Notes: generated by a model not told the origin, from the sequence alone. A stretch of 64,000 bases of DNA from Mytilus edulis (GCF_963676685.1 NC_092354.1:18978746-19042745); one strand, 5' to 3'. Positions 34,588 to 46,689 are shown, counted from the first letter of the stretch. Translations and numbers: made by a program.

Positions 34588-35384
34588 ATATAATGGATTA
34601 TCAAAGTTGTGGAACCCAAGCACCTGTTAATGAAATGCGCATTGTACTTTTGGGTAAAACTGGATGTGGCAAAAGCAAAACCGGCAACACAATTCTTGGA
34701 AATGTTGGCTACTTTGTATTTGGTGGTACCTCAAATTCAGTAACAAGCGAATGCTTTCTGAGAACGAATACAAGATTTGGCAAGAAATTTGATGTCGTCG
34801 ACACTCCAGGAGTGTTTGACACTAAACGATCCAATGAGGAAATCCTGCATGAAATAAAACGATGCATTACCCTTACATCTCCTGGACCAAACGCAGTAAT
34901 ATTATGCGTGAAAATTGGAAGATATACAGACGAAGATAATGCGGCATTGAAGCATTTTGTGAATTATTTTGGAGAAAAATTACTCAAGTATTCGATTATT
35001 CTTTTCACACATTTTGACCAATGGCAAGAGGATAATGAAGGAATCACACCACCATTGTCTGAAGAAGAATATATAAAAAATATCGCTAATGATTATTTAC
35101 GTTCTATTTTTAAAAAGTGCAACAATCGCTACATTTTTTTCAATAACCGACTGAAAGAAAAAGAACAAGAAGATCAAGTAAAAAAACTTTTAGCAATGAT
35201 TGAACACATGATACGTGTCAATGACCATGGCTGTTATACGAATGAAGATTATGAGAAAGTTGAACGACTCTTACAAGAGGAATTGGTAAAGGACAAAGGG
35301 AGGACAAGAGACGATGTGAAACGAAGCACAACGTTTTTTCAAAAAGTTGTTGCTGCTTTGAAAAATTACTTTGGATTCGCTTAA
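34588..35384 (+). CDS. GIMAP B: canonical AIG1-type GTPase
   Basis: The 263-residue protein starts at the ATG at 34593, six bases after the 3' splice site CTCTTACAG (AG at 34586-34587). All motifs are present: G1 GKTGCGKS (21-28) followed by KTGNTILG (29-36); G2 around SVTSEC (Thr 51); G3 DTPG (70-73); the AIG1 box SPGPNAVILCVKIGRYTDED (96-115); G4 THFD (139-142); G5 FNNR (183-186). The C-terminal 45 residues are charged and probably helical, then aromatic (FFQKVVAALKNYFGFA), and could contact membrane. Length matches short invertebrate GIMAPs. It is the only one of the three with every nucleotide-binding motif intact. It probably binds and slowly hydrolyses GTP and oligomerises; a defence role is inferred from the family. 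AATAAA at 35487. Confidence 0.93.
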
Positions 35385-35486
35385 TAAGTTTTGAACACTT
35401 TGTATATTTAGCTACGTGTTCACTTTGAGTTTAGATTTGTATGAAAATAAGTTATAAATTCATTAAACATCTGTTATAAAATATCA

Positions 35487-35492
35487 AATAAA
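35487..35492 (+). terminator. Polyadenylation signal of GIMAP B
   Basis: AATAAA lies about 100 bp after the TAA stop, a normal distance. Confidence 0.6.
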
Positions 35493-35788
35493 TGGTTTAT
35501 GCCATTCAATTACTGCCTGTCAGAGTGTTGTTGAAAGTGCCTGGATAAGGTTTAGTTTACAATATCACTCGGTTAAGGGCATTTCCAACAGTTTGTTTCT
35601 GACGGTGATTTTTTCCTTTAAGATATATACTAGAACACACCCGTGGTATCGCGGGTCTGTGACTGAATTAAAGAATAGAACTATGCGTAAGCCTTATTTA
35701 AGTATTGGTATTGTCATCTGATTAAGTCATGCCGATTATAAGATGCACAGTTTTCTCTACTTTCAACATCTTTATGTTTGAACCCGTC

Positions 35789-36366
35789 GACCTGGAACTT
35801 ATCAATTATTGGTATTATTAATTTTATTTGGAAAACAAAAGGGACTGGAAAGGAGTATTTTTTAATCAACAGCATTGTCCTGTATGAGTTATAAATAACG
35901 TTGAATTCTTTGATTCGCTGTTTTACGTTATTCCGGCTAACAAATTGAAAACCTTATTATAAGTCCAGATTTTTATTATTCGTCTTGTCATCTTAGAAAG
36001 TCATACTGATTAAAATACTACAATCGGGAACAATGTGACAATGATTGAATTAAGAAGTGTCAACCCTGTGATTACGACCCGTGTATATAGCAAAATACAT
36101 CGTTTGGTGGTGCGCCTGTCTGATTCGGAACGTACAGATAAGGTAATAGGTAACAGGTGAATATACTATTGGTATCGGTATCAGATTCGACCCGGAACTT
36201 CTCAATTAATGGCAATATTAATTATGTGGAAAACAAAAGGGTCTGGAGTGGTGTAATTTTCAATCAACAGCATTGTTCTATATTAGTTATATATAAAGTT
36301 GATTTGTTTTATTCATCGTTTTTACGTGATGACGGCTGACAAGTTGGACCTCGTTATTTTAGTATT
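35789..36366 (+). repeat. Direct repeat pair 3' of GIMAP B
   Basis: 35789-35966 and 36188-36366 are homologous at an offset near 399 bp. Shared blocks include 'tggaaaacaaaaggg', 'aatcaacagcattgt' and 'acggctgacaa'-like sequence. The spacer contains 'cccgtgtatatagcaaaata' and 'ggtggtgcgcctgtctgatt'. Non-coding. Confidence 0.7.
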
Positions 36367-37180
36367 ATAGATAGGCATTATTTATCTGCTGAAATTAAAA
36401 ATGTAATAAAAAATATACCTTCTCGTACTACCTTTTGAGTATACTGAGATTTCTCAGATATTTGCTAAAAATTCGGATTTGTGCACGTATTTTTTCCTTC
36501 CGACAGAAATGTATAACTTTTTTGTTTTAAAAGATAGAAACAAGCTGTTTTTTTGTTATATTATTTATAAGTTCTCTATTATATAACTATTCTTTAAATT
36601 TATAAAATGTTTTGTTCAGAATTAACATTAATACATCAAATGTTCATAAACGTAGAAGAAAACATCATTTTGTACTGTATATTTATCAAATTAAAAAACA
36701 ATTGCATCATTGATTTTTTTATGAAATTGGTACAAATCACCTTCATTCGTAAATAAACCGAATGTCATTATAAAAAAAGAGGGGTCAATGAACTCGTTTT
36801 AAAGTTAAATCAGTTTCAATGATAAAAATCAATCGCAAAATGCATCTTTTCCCGATATGTCACAGTTACGTCATTTACATATGCCCTTAATTCGATTAGG
36901 GTGAAGGTTAGTACCTGTTAGTGGTTGTCGTTTATGTTATAGATAATGCATATTTTAACGTTTTTCTTGTCATAGAACACAATGAGGGTGTCAAATGAAA
37001 GACCGACCGTAGAGAAATCTATATTCGGGTAATCCTGACGCCAATCTGTGTGTTAAACGACAAAACAACCATAAACTATGCATTATCTGACTTATAAACC
37101 GTAAAAACAGTATTGTTTTTTATAAAGATTTTAGAATTTTGCATCCTTTTTGCCGACCTCTTTTTAGTGGGATATTCCTT
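36367..37180. other. AT-rich stretch, nothing seen
   Basis: I see no exon, repeat copy or regulatory structure that I can support. Confidence 0.4.
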
Positions 37181-37189
37181 TTTATTGCG

Positions 37190-37645
37190 TTAATGTTTTA
37201 CAACTTTATCCTTTTTTCATCTGAGCGTAACTGGTCAGTCTCGTGTGGACACAACGCACTTCTGGTGTATTAAGTTTTTAACCTGGTGCCTCTGTTCTAT
37301 AAGGTCTCCTATTTATTTGTATTGTAGTCCTGTATATAGTTAGCGTTTTGTATACATAAGACTTATCAGTGACGCTCATATCAAAATATTTATAAAGCCA
37401 AACAAGTACAGAGTTGAAGAGCATTGAGGATCCAAAGTTCCAAAAAGATGTGCCAAATACGGCTAAGGTAATCTATGCCTGGAATAGGAAAATATGTAAT
37501 GTAATGTAATGTTTTGTTGTCATTTTAATGTTATATTTAACATTGCCATTAAAGCGGGAGGTTTGATATGCCACAAACCAGGTTCAACCCACTATTTTGT
37601 TCTTATCAATTGTCATGTACCAAGCCAGGATAATGGCCATTGTTT
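37190..37645 (+). repeat. Composite repeat R2 with a nested R1 copy
   Basis: The 29.3 kb copy is followed block by block, but 37350-37500 is replaced by an R1 element ('acttatcagtgacgctcata', 'agagttgaagagcattgagg') and a short (taatg)n run. The nesting shows that R1 moved after R2 spread. Confidence 0.6.
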
Positions 37646-37807
37646 TTTTAGAACTGACAGGAAGGGAGCATAAATACATGTGTACGATTATAAGTATACG
37701 TAGGTCCTTAAATGATTTTCTTTCCGATTGAATCAATTTTAAATCTTACATACGAATATGATAAATCTTACTTTTTAAAAGTGGATGAAAGTTTTACATT
37801 AACATTC

Positions 37808-37885
37808 ATCTGCTGTTTTTATCTTAGGTCGGGTTGTTGTCTTTTTGACACATTCCCCATTTTCATTCTCAATTTTATCTCTTTT
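37808..37885 (+). repeat. Dispersed repeat R4, partial copy
   Basis: 'gtcgggttgttgtctttttg' is followed by 'acacattccccattttcatt'; only the 3' half of R4 is present. Confidence 0.55.
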
Positions 37886-38279
37886 AAGTCTAAAAATGTC
37901 TCTGTGTTGTAGCGATAAATTGACAAAACATTATTTGTTTTTATAATTAAAATGCGGGTAATGACGTCTTTTTTACACCTATCATATATTTTTTAATAGT
38001 TTCCCCAATCAGCCACAAAAATGTTCAGACGAATACAATTTTGAATTTGATAATAGTTAGATCTTAAATCAACGAAAATGATGACCTAAAAAAGGTCATT
38101 ATTTGAGGCCTTGGAGCGTATTTCATTGAACCATGATATCGTCCGGGTCGATTCTTCGAAATAATGACCTATTGATTTGAAAGAAAATAGCTCCATACAC
38201 ATGATACAGGTATATAATGATGTGGTTCATGAATATTTTTCGTTTTTATTCCTTTATACAGACTAGACCATCCCGTTTG

Positions 38280-38700
38280 AGTGGTTTTACACGAGCAATG
38301 TTTTCGGGGCCTTCTTAGTTTATAGCCAATGCTCCGTCTTAACGACCGTACTTTTGACCTGTTATGCCTTACTTTAACAAATTGTGATAGATGTTTTCGT
38401 ATCTAGAGAACACAATATGCATACAAGGTATGTATTATCCGTGCCTTTTTACCAAACACGTTGCCATGTGGCCCCTAACATCGAAGGCAAAAACAAATCT
38501 AATTTTGTCACCTATCCCAAGTGAGGAGCCTCTGGCCTTTGTTATTCTTGTATTAGTATGTATTTTTGTGAATTTTAGAGTTAAGTTTCACGTCTTTTTC
38601 ACTTAACCAATACACATATTTGTGTGTCCAGGGGTTAACTGAAACTCTTCTCCGCGTTAAGGCATTTCTCACTCTCTTGAAGACCCATTGGATTCCCAAT
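38280..38700 (+). repeat. Rearranged R6/R4-like repeat block
   Basis: It has 'tgttttcggggccttctta', 'cctatcccaagtgaggagcc' and 'gtgtccaggggttaactgaa' with 'cttgaagacccattgg'. Small open frames in both directions here are repeat translations. Confidence 0.45.
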
Positions 38701-39104
38701 TTTTTGAAATAATCACAATTTTTATTTTTCATGTTTGTTAAAGATCTAGACATATTTTTAGTTTTGTGTGTCTATATTTTTATTTGCATCTTATCTGTCA
38801 ATATTTTACAACTTTAAGTCCGTTAAACACAAACATATTGATTTATCGTTTACATATAGATAATTTGTTTGATCATATCAGTACATTTGTGTCATTATAT
38901 GAGGCAGAAATCTTTTTAAATATCCTTTCATTTTTCATGATGTCGTATAGGAGGTAAAAAATAACATATTGCTGATAAAACATACAGATTGATAACGAAA
39001 TTAGTATCTATAATAATGTATCATCACTATCATACAACAAATCACACTCATTCAATCCTTCATTAATTTAAATAAAATCTACCTTCAATCTCAAATTACA
39101 CAGG

Positions 39105-39264
39105 CAAATTTTGTTCACGTGAAATTTACGTGAAAAGTTAACGTGAATTTCACGTGAAGTGATTTCACGTGAAATTCATGTGATATTCACGTAAAATTAA
39201 TGTGAATTTCATGTGAAATTCACGTGAAATGAGATTCACGTGAAATTCACGTGAGCAAAATTTG
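39105..39264. repeat. CACGTG-rich foldback element upstream of GIMAP C
   Basis: This 160 bp block has inverted ends (CAAATTTTGTTCACGTGAA and TTCACGTGAGCAAAATTTG). Its interior is almost wholly made of 'tTCACGTGAAatt' units. CACGTG occurs exactly six times (39116, 39151, 39166, 39221, 39237, 39248), with several one-base variants (CATGTG, TACGTG, AACGTG). The block can fold on itself at many registers. CACGTG is the palindromic E-box of bHLH-ZIP factors. The element ends 722 bp before the GIMAP C start codon. Confidence 0.8.
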
Positions 39265-39960
39265 GATGAGTATACAGGAAAACAATAAATCAAAGGTACA
39301 CTGTGATTCCCTAAGATTTAGTCTAATAGATAACAAAGCATATAATATTTGCATACGGTAAAATATATGCGTTCAACCAAAGTATTTGCTTATTTAAATT
39401 ACGGAAAGAGAAACATTAGACTTATTGGCTACAAAACAACACAACATAAGCCTATCTCTATACAAAGTAAACATAAACGCAGTGATGAACGGACTTTAAA
39501 TTACAATTATTGTGGTTTCATTAGCAATTATACATTTTTTTATAACATACATATGTTACGGGTATAAGTTTAGTTTCTGCTAAATAAAAAAAGTCGAAAG
39601 TTTCGAAAAAAAACTTATTATATCTTCAACCTTTAATAGAGGATAAAACTGCAATGTATTTTTTATTCATCATCCTATGATCAACCGTCTATCAATGTTG
39701 AGTATTCTCTGTCTGTTATTCTCATGTCACTTTTTAAAAGAGTGTCATAAATATATATGTAAATTGTAAAGATATACTCTGTATCAATTTCCAAATACCA
39801 ATGCATGAACATTTTTTTTATCGCCTGTATATGTTTGTCTTTAATATTATTCCAGAACAAAATTTTCCTATATACGAAAGGAGTGGAACATCTCAAACTA
39901 ATTACCGGTATATGCTCCTCAAACGGTTCAATTATAATCTGATAAGATTTTTTATTTCAG

Positions 39961-40645
39961 ATTTTGACATAATTGTTTAGTCAAAATGGGGTTCACGTAT
40001 AATGAAGGTTTGAGAATTATACTGCTAGGAGTTCGAGGGTCAGGAAAAAGTCGAACTGGAAACTGTTTACTTGGACGACATGGCGAACATTTTGATTTTC
40101 GATCGTCATTAAGCACTCCAGCTAGGATTGATTCTTACTACCATAATGACATACCCGTATCTGTTGTAGAATCACCCACTGAACGCATCCACTGCTTTGA
40201 CCGTTGTCTTTATTTAGTTCATCCTGGTCCTCATTTTTTTGTTCTTTGTTGTAAAATGGAGCGAAGTACGTATGAGTTCAAGAAATTCTTTTCGAATGTA
40301 GAAGAGTATTTTGGTCGGAATATTTATAATTTCATGATCATTGCTTTTACACACTTCGACCAGTGGAGAGATGACATGATAGAGCTTGGGAAAGAACCAG
40401 ATACTGAATTATTTATCAGATCTTTACCAAAAACAATGACACAAATCCTGAAAAATTGTAACGAGAGATTCATGTTCTTAGACAATAGGCAAACTGGAGA
40501 AATGCTTGAAAAACAATCTTTGAAACTACGTCAAGATATGTTTGAAATAAAGAACGAAAGAGACGAAAAACACATTATATACAAAAAAAGCACTCCTTTC
40601 TGGACGAAGTTCTGCAGATGTATCTGTTGTTGTTTATATCAGTAA
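39961..40645 (+). CDS. GIMAP C: AIG1-type protein lacking G3, with cysteine-rich tail
   Basis: The 219-residue protein starts at the ATG at 39986, 25 bases after the 3' splice site TTTTTTATTTCAG (AG at 39959-39960). G1 GVRGSGKS (15-22) and the following RTGNCLLG are kept, as are the AIG1 box HPGPHFFVLCCKMERSTYEF (79-98), G4 THFD (122-125) and a G5-like FLDNR (164-168). G3 DTPG is replaced by ESPT (62-65), and the stretch from G3 to the PGP box is 7-9 residues shorter than in A and B, so switch II is altered. The tail WTKFCRCICCCLYQ carries five cysteines in the last ten residues and may be S-acylated. The open frame is undamaged, which argues for a retained but changed function. AATAAA at 40911. 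Confidence 0.88.
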
Positions 40646-40910
40646 TGTGTTGTGTGCATAAATACAAAGCAAAAAAAAACATGCAAAGAGATTGGCATAT
40701 TTGCCTTTTATAAGTTAATCTTGTAAATCAACAGTAGTTTTATTCTTTTTTTGTTACCATCAAGTTTACAACACTAACATATTACATTATTTTCTTTTAA
40801 TATGAGTTTTAATATTTGTGTCATTTCGTCAATTTGAATCAATTATTGTATACCAAAAAACGTAAAAATGAAATTCGATTTGATTGTGATAAACATGATT
40901 GATAAACATG

Positions 40911-40916
40911 AATAAA
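40911..40916 (+). terminator. Polyadenylation signal of GIMAP C
   Basis: AATAAA lies about 265 bp after the stop. Confidence 0.5.
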
Positions 40917-40919
40917 GAA

Positions 40920-43460
40920 TGACTAATGAAAAACAATAACAAGAGCAACATTATAATAGAAAAATAAAAACCGACCACTAGCACATCCTATGTCGTAATA
41001 TGGTTACCGAACAACTTCATGGTAAAGGCTTCTAACCAAATATGTTATAAACAAAATACAATGTATATAGATAATAAAAAACGACCCTTGTATAATGGTT
41101 GTTTTATAAAGATATCATCTTAAAAGATAAAACTGTTTTAAAACATAAATTACGTTCTATCAAATATATTGATCGCTGATATTAATAATAAACGATAGTC
41201 GCGAATCGAGAATTGATCAATCGTGAAGTTCATCAAAGGAATATTCTATCGGCTGTGTAATACAAATTTTAATTTTTGTAAACAAATTAAACAATTCTTT
41301 TCAATTGCCGCGAAATATGACCCAAAAGCTATTTGAACACAACTTTTAAATCCAGCTATAAGGAATACACCTATGAAAAAACCCACAAAAGGTATTGAGC
41401 AAGTCATATATTTCTTACGACTAATCGAATTTTTCAATATCAAATTTTTGACAGTATTTTTAACCACCCTATACACACAACTATGCGTGTATACAAAAAC
41501 CGAAATCTTCAAACAACTTACAGAGAAAGTTTTATAATTATTTCTATTAATACAAACATGCAGAGATAAGATTAAACAAGACGTGTATTCGCGACGCAAA
41601 TATATTCACTATGTTTTGTAGAATTAAATGGTTTTGGCAACGCTGTGTTTACCGGAACAATATGAAACTCGATATTTCATTTATAAAAATTGGTATTATA
41701 AAAATCAATACAATTGTTTCAAAGAGTGCAGAAGGCTATCTGAATTGGAAGAGGTGGATTTGCAGCCTACAATTTTTATTTCACTTGCAGTAATTTTTTT
41801 GGACAATTAACATTATTCTTGTCGAAAAACTATCAGAGAACAGCAGTCATCTTTTTTCTCTTCAATTGATTTTGTTTGATAATTTGAAAAACAAAATGGG
41901 TGATAAATACACACGAACTTTCTTTTATAGGAAAAGGTTTGTTTTGATGCCGCAGTAAACATTCTGTCATGGACTATCATACATTAATTTCTACATTTAC
42001 TATTCTTCTGCAAGTTTGAACTGTATGTCACATAGTGTTGTGATTGAAAAGATATTTTTTAACCTGTAATTCAAACGGGAGATTCGGCTAGTCATAAAAC
42101 CGTTGTTCGTCTCTTTTAGTTCATTTGTTCGTTCGATTTAAGTTTGTAACCGGGACTTATTTTCACTTACTCGATTGATAATTTTTTTAACACCTGTATA
42201 CTACTGTTGCCTTTTTATGACATTTTACATTGTTATAGCAGCAAAGCGTTGAAGTTGTGGCAACTTTAATGAAGACAGCAATAACGTGGTGAATTTTTCT
42301 GCAGACAATCATGGATTAGAATAAATAGGGTCTAATAACTGAACATGTTAACTGCAATCAGAATACATTTACACGTTTGCGTACCAACACCTTACACGTT
42401 TGTGTTTTAAAAGGTAATTAAACCAACAATAATGTTTGAATAAACGTTGAAAAACGAAAAAAAAACCAAACCCCGATATAATTTTATCTTGTTATTATCG
42501 ATATATTTTCAATTTAATGTATTTTAGCCATTTGAACACCTGAACGATTTAGCAAAACACGTTACTTATATCCTCGTATTTTGCCCAACAGAAGTGAAGA
42601 TCATATCAAATGAATGTTTTATAACGTTTGTAAATAGATCAGCTCGCGAAATAAAATAAAAGTTTTGATTCATACCACTTACCACCCGAATATACATTTA
42701 GAATGCCGAAATACATTTATCAAGGCTTGTTAATCGCATATATATTTCCATCAAATCTTTTATAATTAGAAAAGTGTTAAAAAAAATAATTCCAAAAGCA
42801 CTAATCACCCTTTTTTCTAATTACTATTTGCATGTGCATCAAAAGTGGCAAAGCAATTATTAATCAGTTTATTGATGATGACTACATAAGGCTGAAGCAG
42901 AAGTGCAGAAGTAGAACCGTGCTTGTGAAATCCCTGAGCAGAGAAACGGCGTTATAAGATAAGACACGTGTCTCAAAAGACGACGACGGACAGTTTATGA
43001 TTATTTTAATCTAAGCGTTTTTTTCTGGGCTACTTAAAAAACTGCCATATACAAAAATCACTGATATGTAGCCAAGGTCAAGGTTGAGGCTGAACTCATT
43101 TTATTTCGATATCGTGACATGTGATTGCGATACCTACAACAGTGATACATGTATCTGATTAGAGACACATGTGTATATATTATATATAAAATATTTAAAA
43201 ACATATCTGAATTAGTTGTGGCCTAAATTTTAAATGTTATGATAACACCACATATTTCTGTTTTTAAATTAGAAAATTATAACATACTGTTGTACAATAA
43301 CTGTAGTCGCTCTATGTCCCCATTGTGACGAAGTGGATTAAGTCAGTAAGTCAGTTTTACAATATTGACAATGATTTTCCATTTCGACAAAATAGTCTAA
43401 TACATGAGTTTTGAAGAGGTAGCGAACTTCATCGGCAGTGGTTTACACTACCAACTGCTT
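40920..43460. other. 2.5 kb without a recognised gene
   Basis: Open frames near 41246-41599 (reverse) and 41611-41810 (forward) have no family motif. A short R2-like piece ('acctgtatactactgttgcc') is at 42188-42215. I see nothing else. Confidence 0.4.
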
Positions 43461-43464
43461 TGAT

Positions 43465-43925
43465 TTTAAAATGGCAAGTTTTTATGCTCGACTAGGTCTC
43501 GACTTTACTTTATTAATCTGATTCAGTATTTGATGATCTTGGTGTACATTGTAGTTCTGAAATGGTCATGCCCAAGATAGCTGCATAGTTTGATGAAAAC
43601 TTGACTTGAAAAAGTAATAAAACATTTTAAGATTCCTATCTGAATTTAACCATTTTTATTTTACCTATATTATAAAATTTAATTCTTTCATTTCACAGCA
43701 ATAAATCAAACTACCAAATAAGCTGGAATGTTGAAAGATCAATATTTAATTTAGTGAGGTGGGCTGATTTACACCAGTCAATACTTAATTGGAAAGTTGA
43801 GCCTTGGTCAAGACCATTTCAGACTGCACCAAGATCACCAAGTACTGAATGAGACTATTTAAGTAAAGTCGAGACAATGTCGAGACTAGTCAAGTTAAAC
43901 GTGAGCACAACAACTGGTCTTTTCA
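43465..43925. mobile_element. Foldback element with about 100 bp inverted arms
   Basis: The left arm (about 43485-43585) contains 'ctcgactttactttatt', 'gattcagtattt', 'gatgatcttggtg' and 'ctgaaatggtc'. The right arm (about 43798-43905) is its reverse complement at most positions ('gaccatttcag', 'caccaagatcacc', 'tactgaat', 'aagtaaagtcgag'). The ~215 bp centre is unrelated. No coding sequence is present. Confidence 0.7.
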
Positions 43926-44666
43926 GACTTTAAGCAGTTTGCATTGTTATAAATCAACCTTTAGATAAGCTGAAAAAGAGACTGACATCCGGTTTATTTA
44001 TTTGTAGTACTGTTTCTGGAAAGAAGCGTTGATTGGATTCTCCTAAGGTAAAAATTCAAGGAGCTAGGCAATTGCATGATGATTCCTCCTCATTTAAGTT
44101 GGTTTGACCCTTTTAGAACTTGCATTGTTTACACTTGTTTCTGACGACGAGCGCCTATGAAACAGTCGCTTGTATGGTCTTCTTGAAGCGGGCGAGCATG
44201 AAAGCATCCATTCTCGATGCCAACAAGCAATGTAAAACTTTCTACAAAAAATTGAAAACGTACGGCCAAAAATGCGAATTTATTTGTTCATTTTTCACCC
44301 AAAAGTTTAAAAGGACAGATATATACATGGTACAAATGTATACCATTAGCATAAAATTAAAAAAGGTAACATATATATTTTCATTTTGTACGACTGCCAA
44401 TAATGTCATTTTTTACGGTAAGCAAATGACAAATAGACACCTTTTTGTATTATAGTCTCATTGCAAATATTTAAAAAGCGAATTGAAAAACCTATCAAAG
44501 TAAACATTGCTCATGTAAATTTTAAAACTTTAAACTGATCTGACATTTTTGGACAATTTTTGGAAAGATTATTAAATTACTAAAATGCCAAGTTTGTTCA
44601 CAAAAATGGGCAACTGAAACAGAATAGCTCTTATAATTGAACATGTAGAAGGCATGAAAGTATTGA

Positions 44667-45209
44667 AAGGAGTAGGGGCAATAAGGCCCTTGCTTAGCCC
44701 AAAAAATACTGCAAATTTAAAAGTTATCATACATATTCTTGAATAACTGAAAACTTGACTTTGGTATAAGGTACTAAGAAAAGCAAAACAAATTTGACAT
44801 CGACCAAGTTACCATGGTAACAAATCATGACTTAATTTGCATATTGTGTTAAATTTCGTGATTTTCCTTGTTTTTCATTAAATTTTAAGTATATTTCTGA
44901 TTGAAAAGTATGTGCGCATCTTAGAAACAACTTTATATTTGGTGAGATTATGCCAAGAGTTTTAATAAAGCTTCTGTTAAATTATTTTGTTGTTTCTTGG
45001 CTGCGCATGATGTTTCCACAACGGAAATAAAGATAGAAAACTGCATAAATTCTGTAGGTTTTCATCGTTAAATCGTCTTTATCATGTTTATGTTTTTCAT
45101 TTATATTTCTTGACCCGATGCATTTCTAAACATTATGTTCCAATTTAAAATGGTTATCAAACATTTTATTTTCTTGGGCCAAAACTAGGCCTTAATGCCC
45201 CTACTCCTT
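44667..45209. mobile_element. Inverted-repeat element (about 543 bp)
   Basis: AAGGAGTAGGGGCAATAAGG at the left end is matched by CCTTAATGCCCCTACTCCTT at the right end, with imperfect complementarity extending to about 34 bp. The interior is AT-rich and non-coding, so it is non-autonomous. No obvious target duplication was recognised. Confidence 0.7.
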
Positions 45210-45234
45210 GTATAGGGATATTTGGCCAAACTTT

Positions 45235-45345
45235 TCGGAGTTTTTGATCCTCAATGCTCTTCAACTTTGTACTTTATTTGACTCTTTTTTCAACATTTTT
45301 TTTCGAACATCACTGATGAGTAGATAAAACACGCATTTGGTGTAA
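45235..45345 (-). repeat. R1 copy, reverse
   Basis: It contains 'gatcctcaatgctcttcaac', 'tttgtactttatttgac' and 'aacatcactgatgagta'. Confidence 0.55.
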
Positions 45346-45482
45346 TATAAAATTTATTCAGAATATTGTATTATATTAAGAAAATCATGTAAAGATATTT
45401 ATTAAAGATTTGTTTCTGCCGATTCCATCGAGTGTGTTGCTCAAAGGTAGTATTCTTGGTTGTCCTGCTTGCGAGCCGAGTT

Positions 45483-45609
45483 GTGAAGTCATTATAAGGT
45501 AAGGTAAACTACCTTGCTTTAAGAGTAGACAATTCACACAGATAAAAAATATATCTGTATGTAGGACTATGCTTCTTCGAGAGAAGGGTAGTACACCTAA
45601 TGACTTCAC
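45483..45609. mobile_element. Small foldback element
   Basis: GTGAAGTCATTA at the left is matched by TAATGACTTCAC at the right, with nested 'aggtaaactacctt' / 'aagggtagtacacct' complementarity. The 74-residue reverse open frame across it is not supported as a gene. Confidence 0.5.
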
Positions 45610-46539
45610 GGTTCAGATAACAAACAAGCTAACCAAAGATATTCCACTCAATGGAATTGGCTGTAAATACAAGTGTTTACTTTTAATATTTGCAACTAAT
45701 ACTATCTTGGATAAGGTAGTAAAAATATCAAAATTGTTTACATTATGAAACGTTCTGATGAAACCATGAAGCATTAAAATTCTGTTCTATGAATGAATAA
45801 CACATATATCATGTATATGGCAATCTTTTTTTTTCACAAGACTTAACGTTATTTAAAAACCACAATTTTTCTTCACCTTCAAAATAACAGTTCACTGTTG
45901 CATTTGATGATTATTATTGCTAAGATTTATATTTACAAATGTAAATTGGATGAAAAGGAACCAAGTTTAATATGTCTAATAGCTAAATCATAAAATTATC
46001 AGGAAAACAAACAGTATATAGCAAAGAAAAATAGTAACACAGATTTTTTTATGAATTGTGGTCCTCGTAGATTACATTATTACTGATAACTAACAATTAC
46101 AAGATGCATCACGTATTGTCTTGTTTTCTAATTGGCTGTCAGTAACTTCAAGTCATCTTCGATGGGTAATTTTTGAATGGGGATGAATAAGTACCCTGCC
46201 AAGTACACTCTAGTTTTTGTTAGATGTTCACCTGTAGTGTATCGATCGGATAAATCTACCGATTTTTACATTTGTTTTTATGTTATCTTTTAACCAACGT
46301 GCTATCACATGTGAAGGGAATGTTTGGTATGCCTTTAAACTAGGTAAACCGTCTCACCTCATTATGTTTTGTAAAGCCTGTCCCAAGACAAAAATATGTT
46401 TGCCTAATTTGTGTTAATCAACACTCACAACCGAGCAGGATTACGTTTATCACTCAGTTTAATTTATCTGCTTACGAAAAACTTGTATTCGTTAAAAAGT
46501 TCCACCTCTGATTACAATAAAATTAACGGTACCAATTTT

Positions 46540-46640
46540 CTTGCACCAGATGCGCATTTCGACAATACATGTCTCTTCAGTGATGCTCGTGGCCAAAATA
46601 TTTGAAATCCAAAGCTTATATAAAAGATGAAGAGCTATAA
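46540..46640 (+). repeat. R1 copy, forward
   Basis: 'ccagatgcgcatttcgacaa', 'ttcagtgatgctcgtgg' and 'aaagatgaagagctataat' mark the repeat. Confidence 0.55.
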
Positions 46641-46689
46641 TCCAAAAGGTCTGATACAAGCTGATCATTTTATCAAAGTAGAAAAGTAA

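Noticed and set aside
39105..39264. CRISPR-like array
   Set aside because: The units have no regular unique spacers; this is a palindromic foldback in a eukaryotic genome.
39986..40003. N-myristoylation of GIMAP C (MGFTYNE)
   Set aside because: Phe directly after the Gly is disfavoured in the known N-myristoylation pattern.
41611..41810. Two overlapping 60-residue frames
   Set aside because: They overlap in different frames with no motif or splice support; chance.
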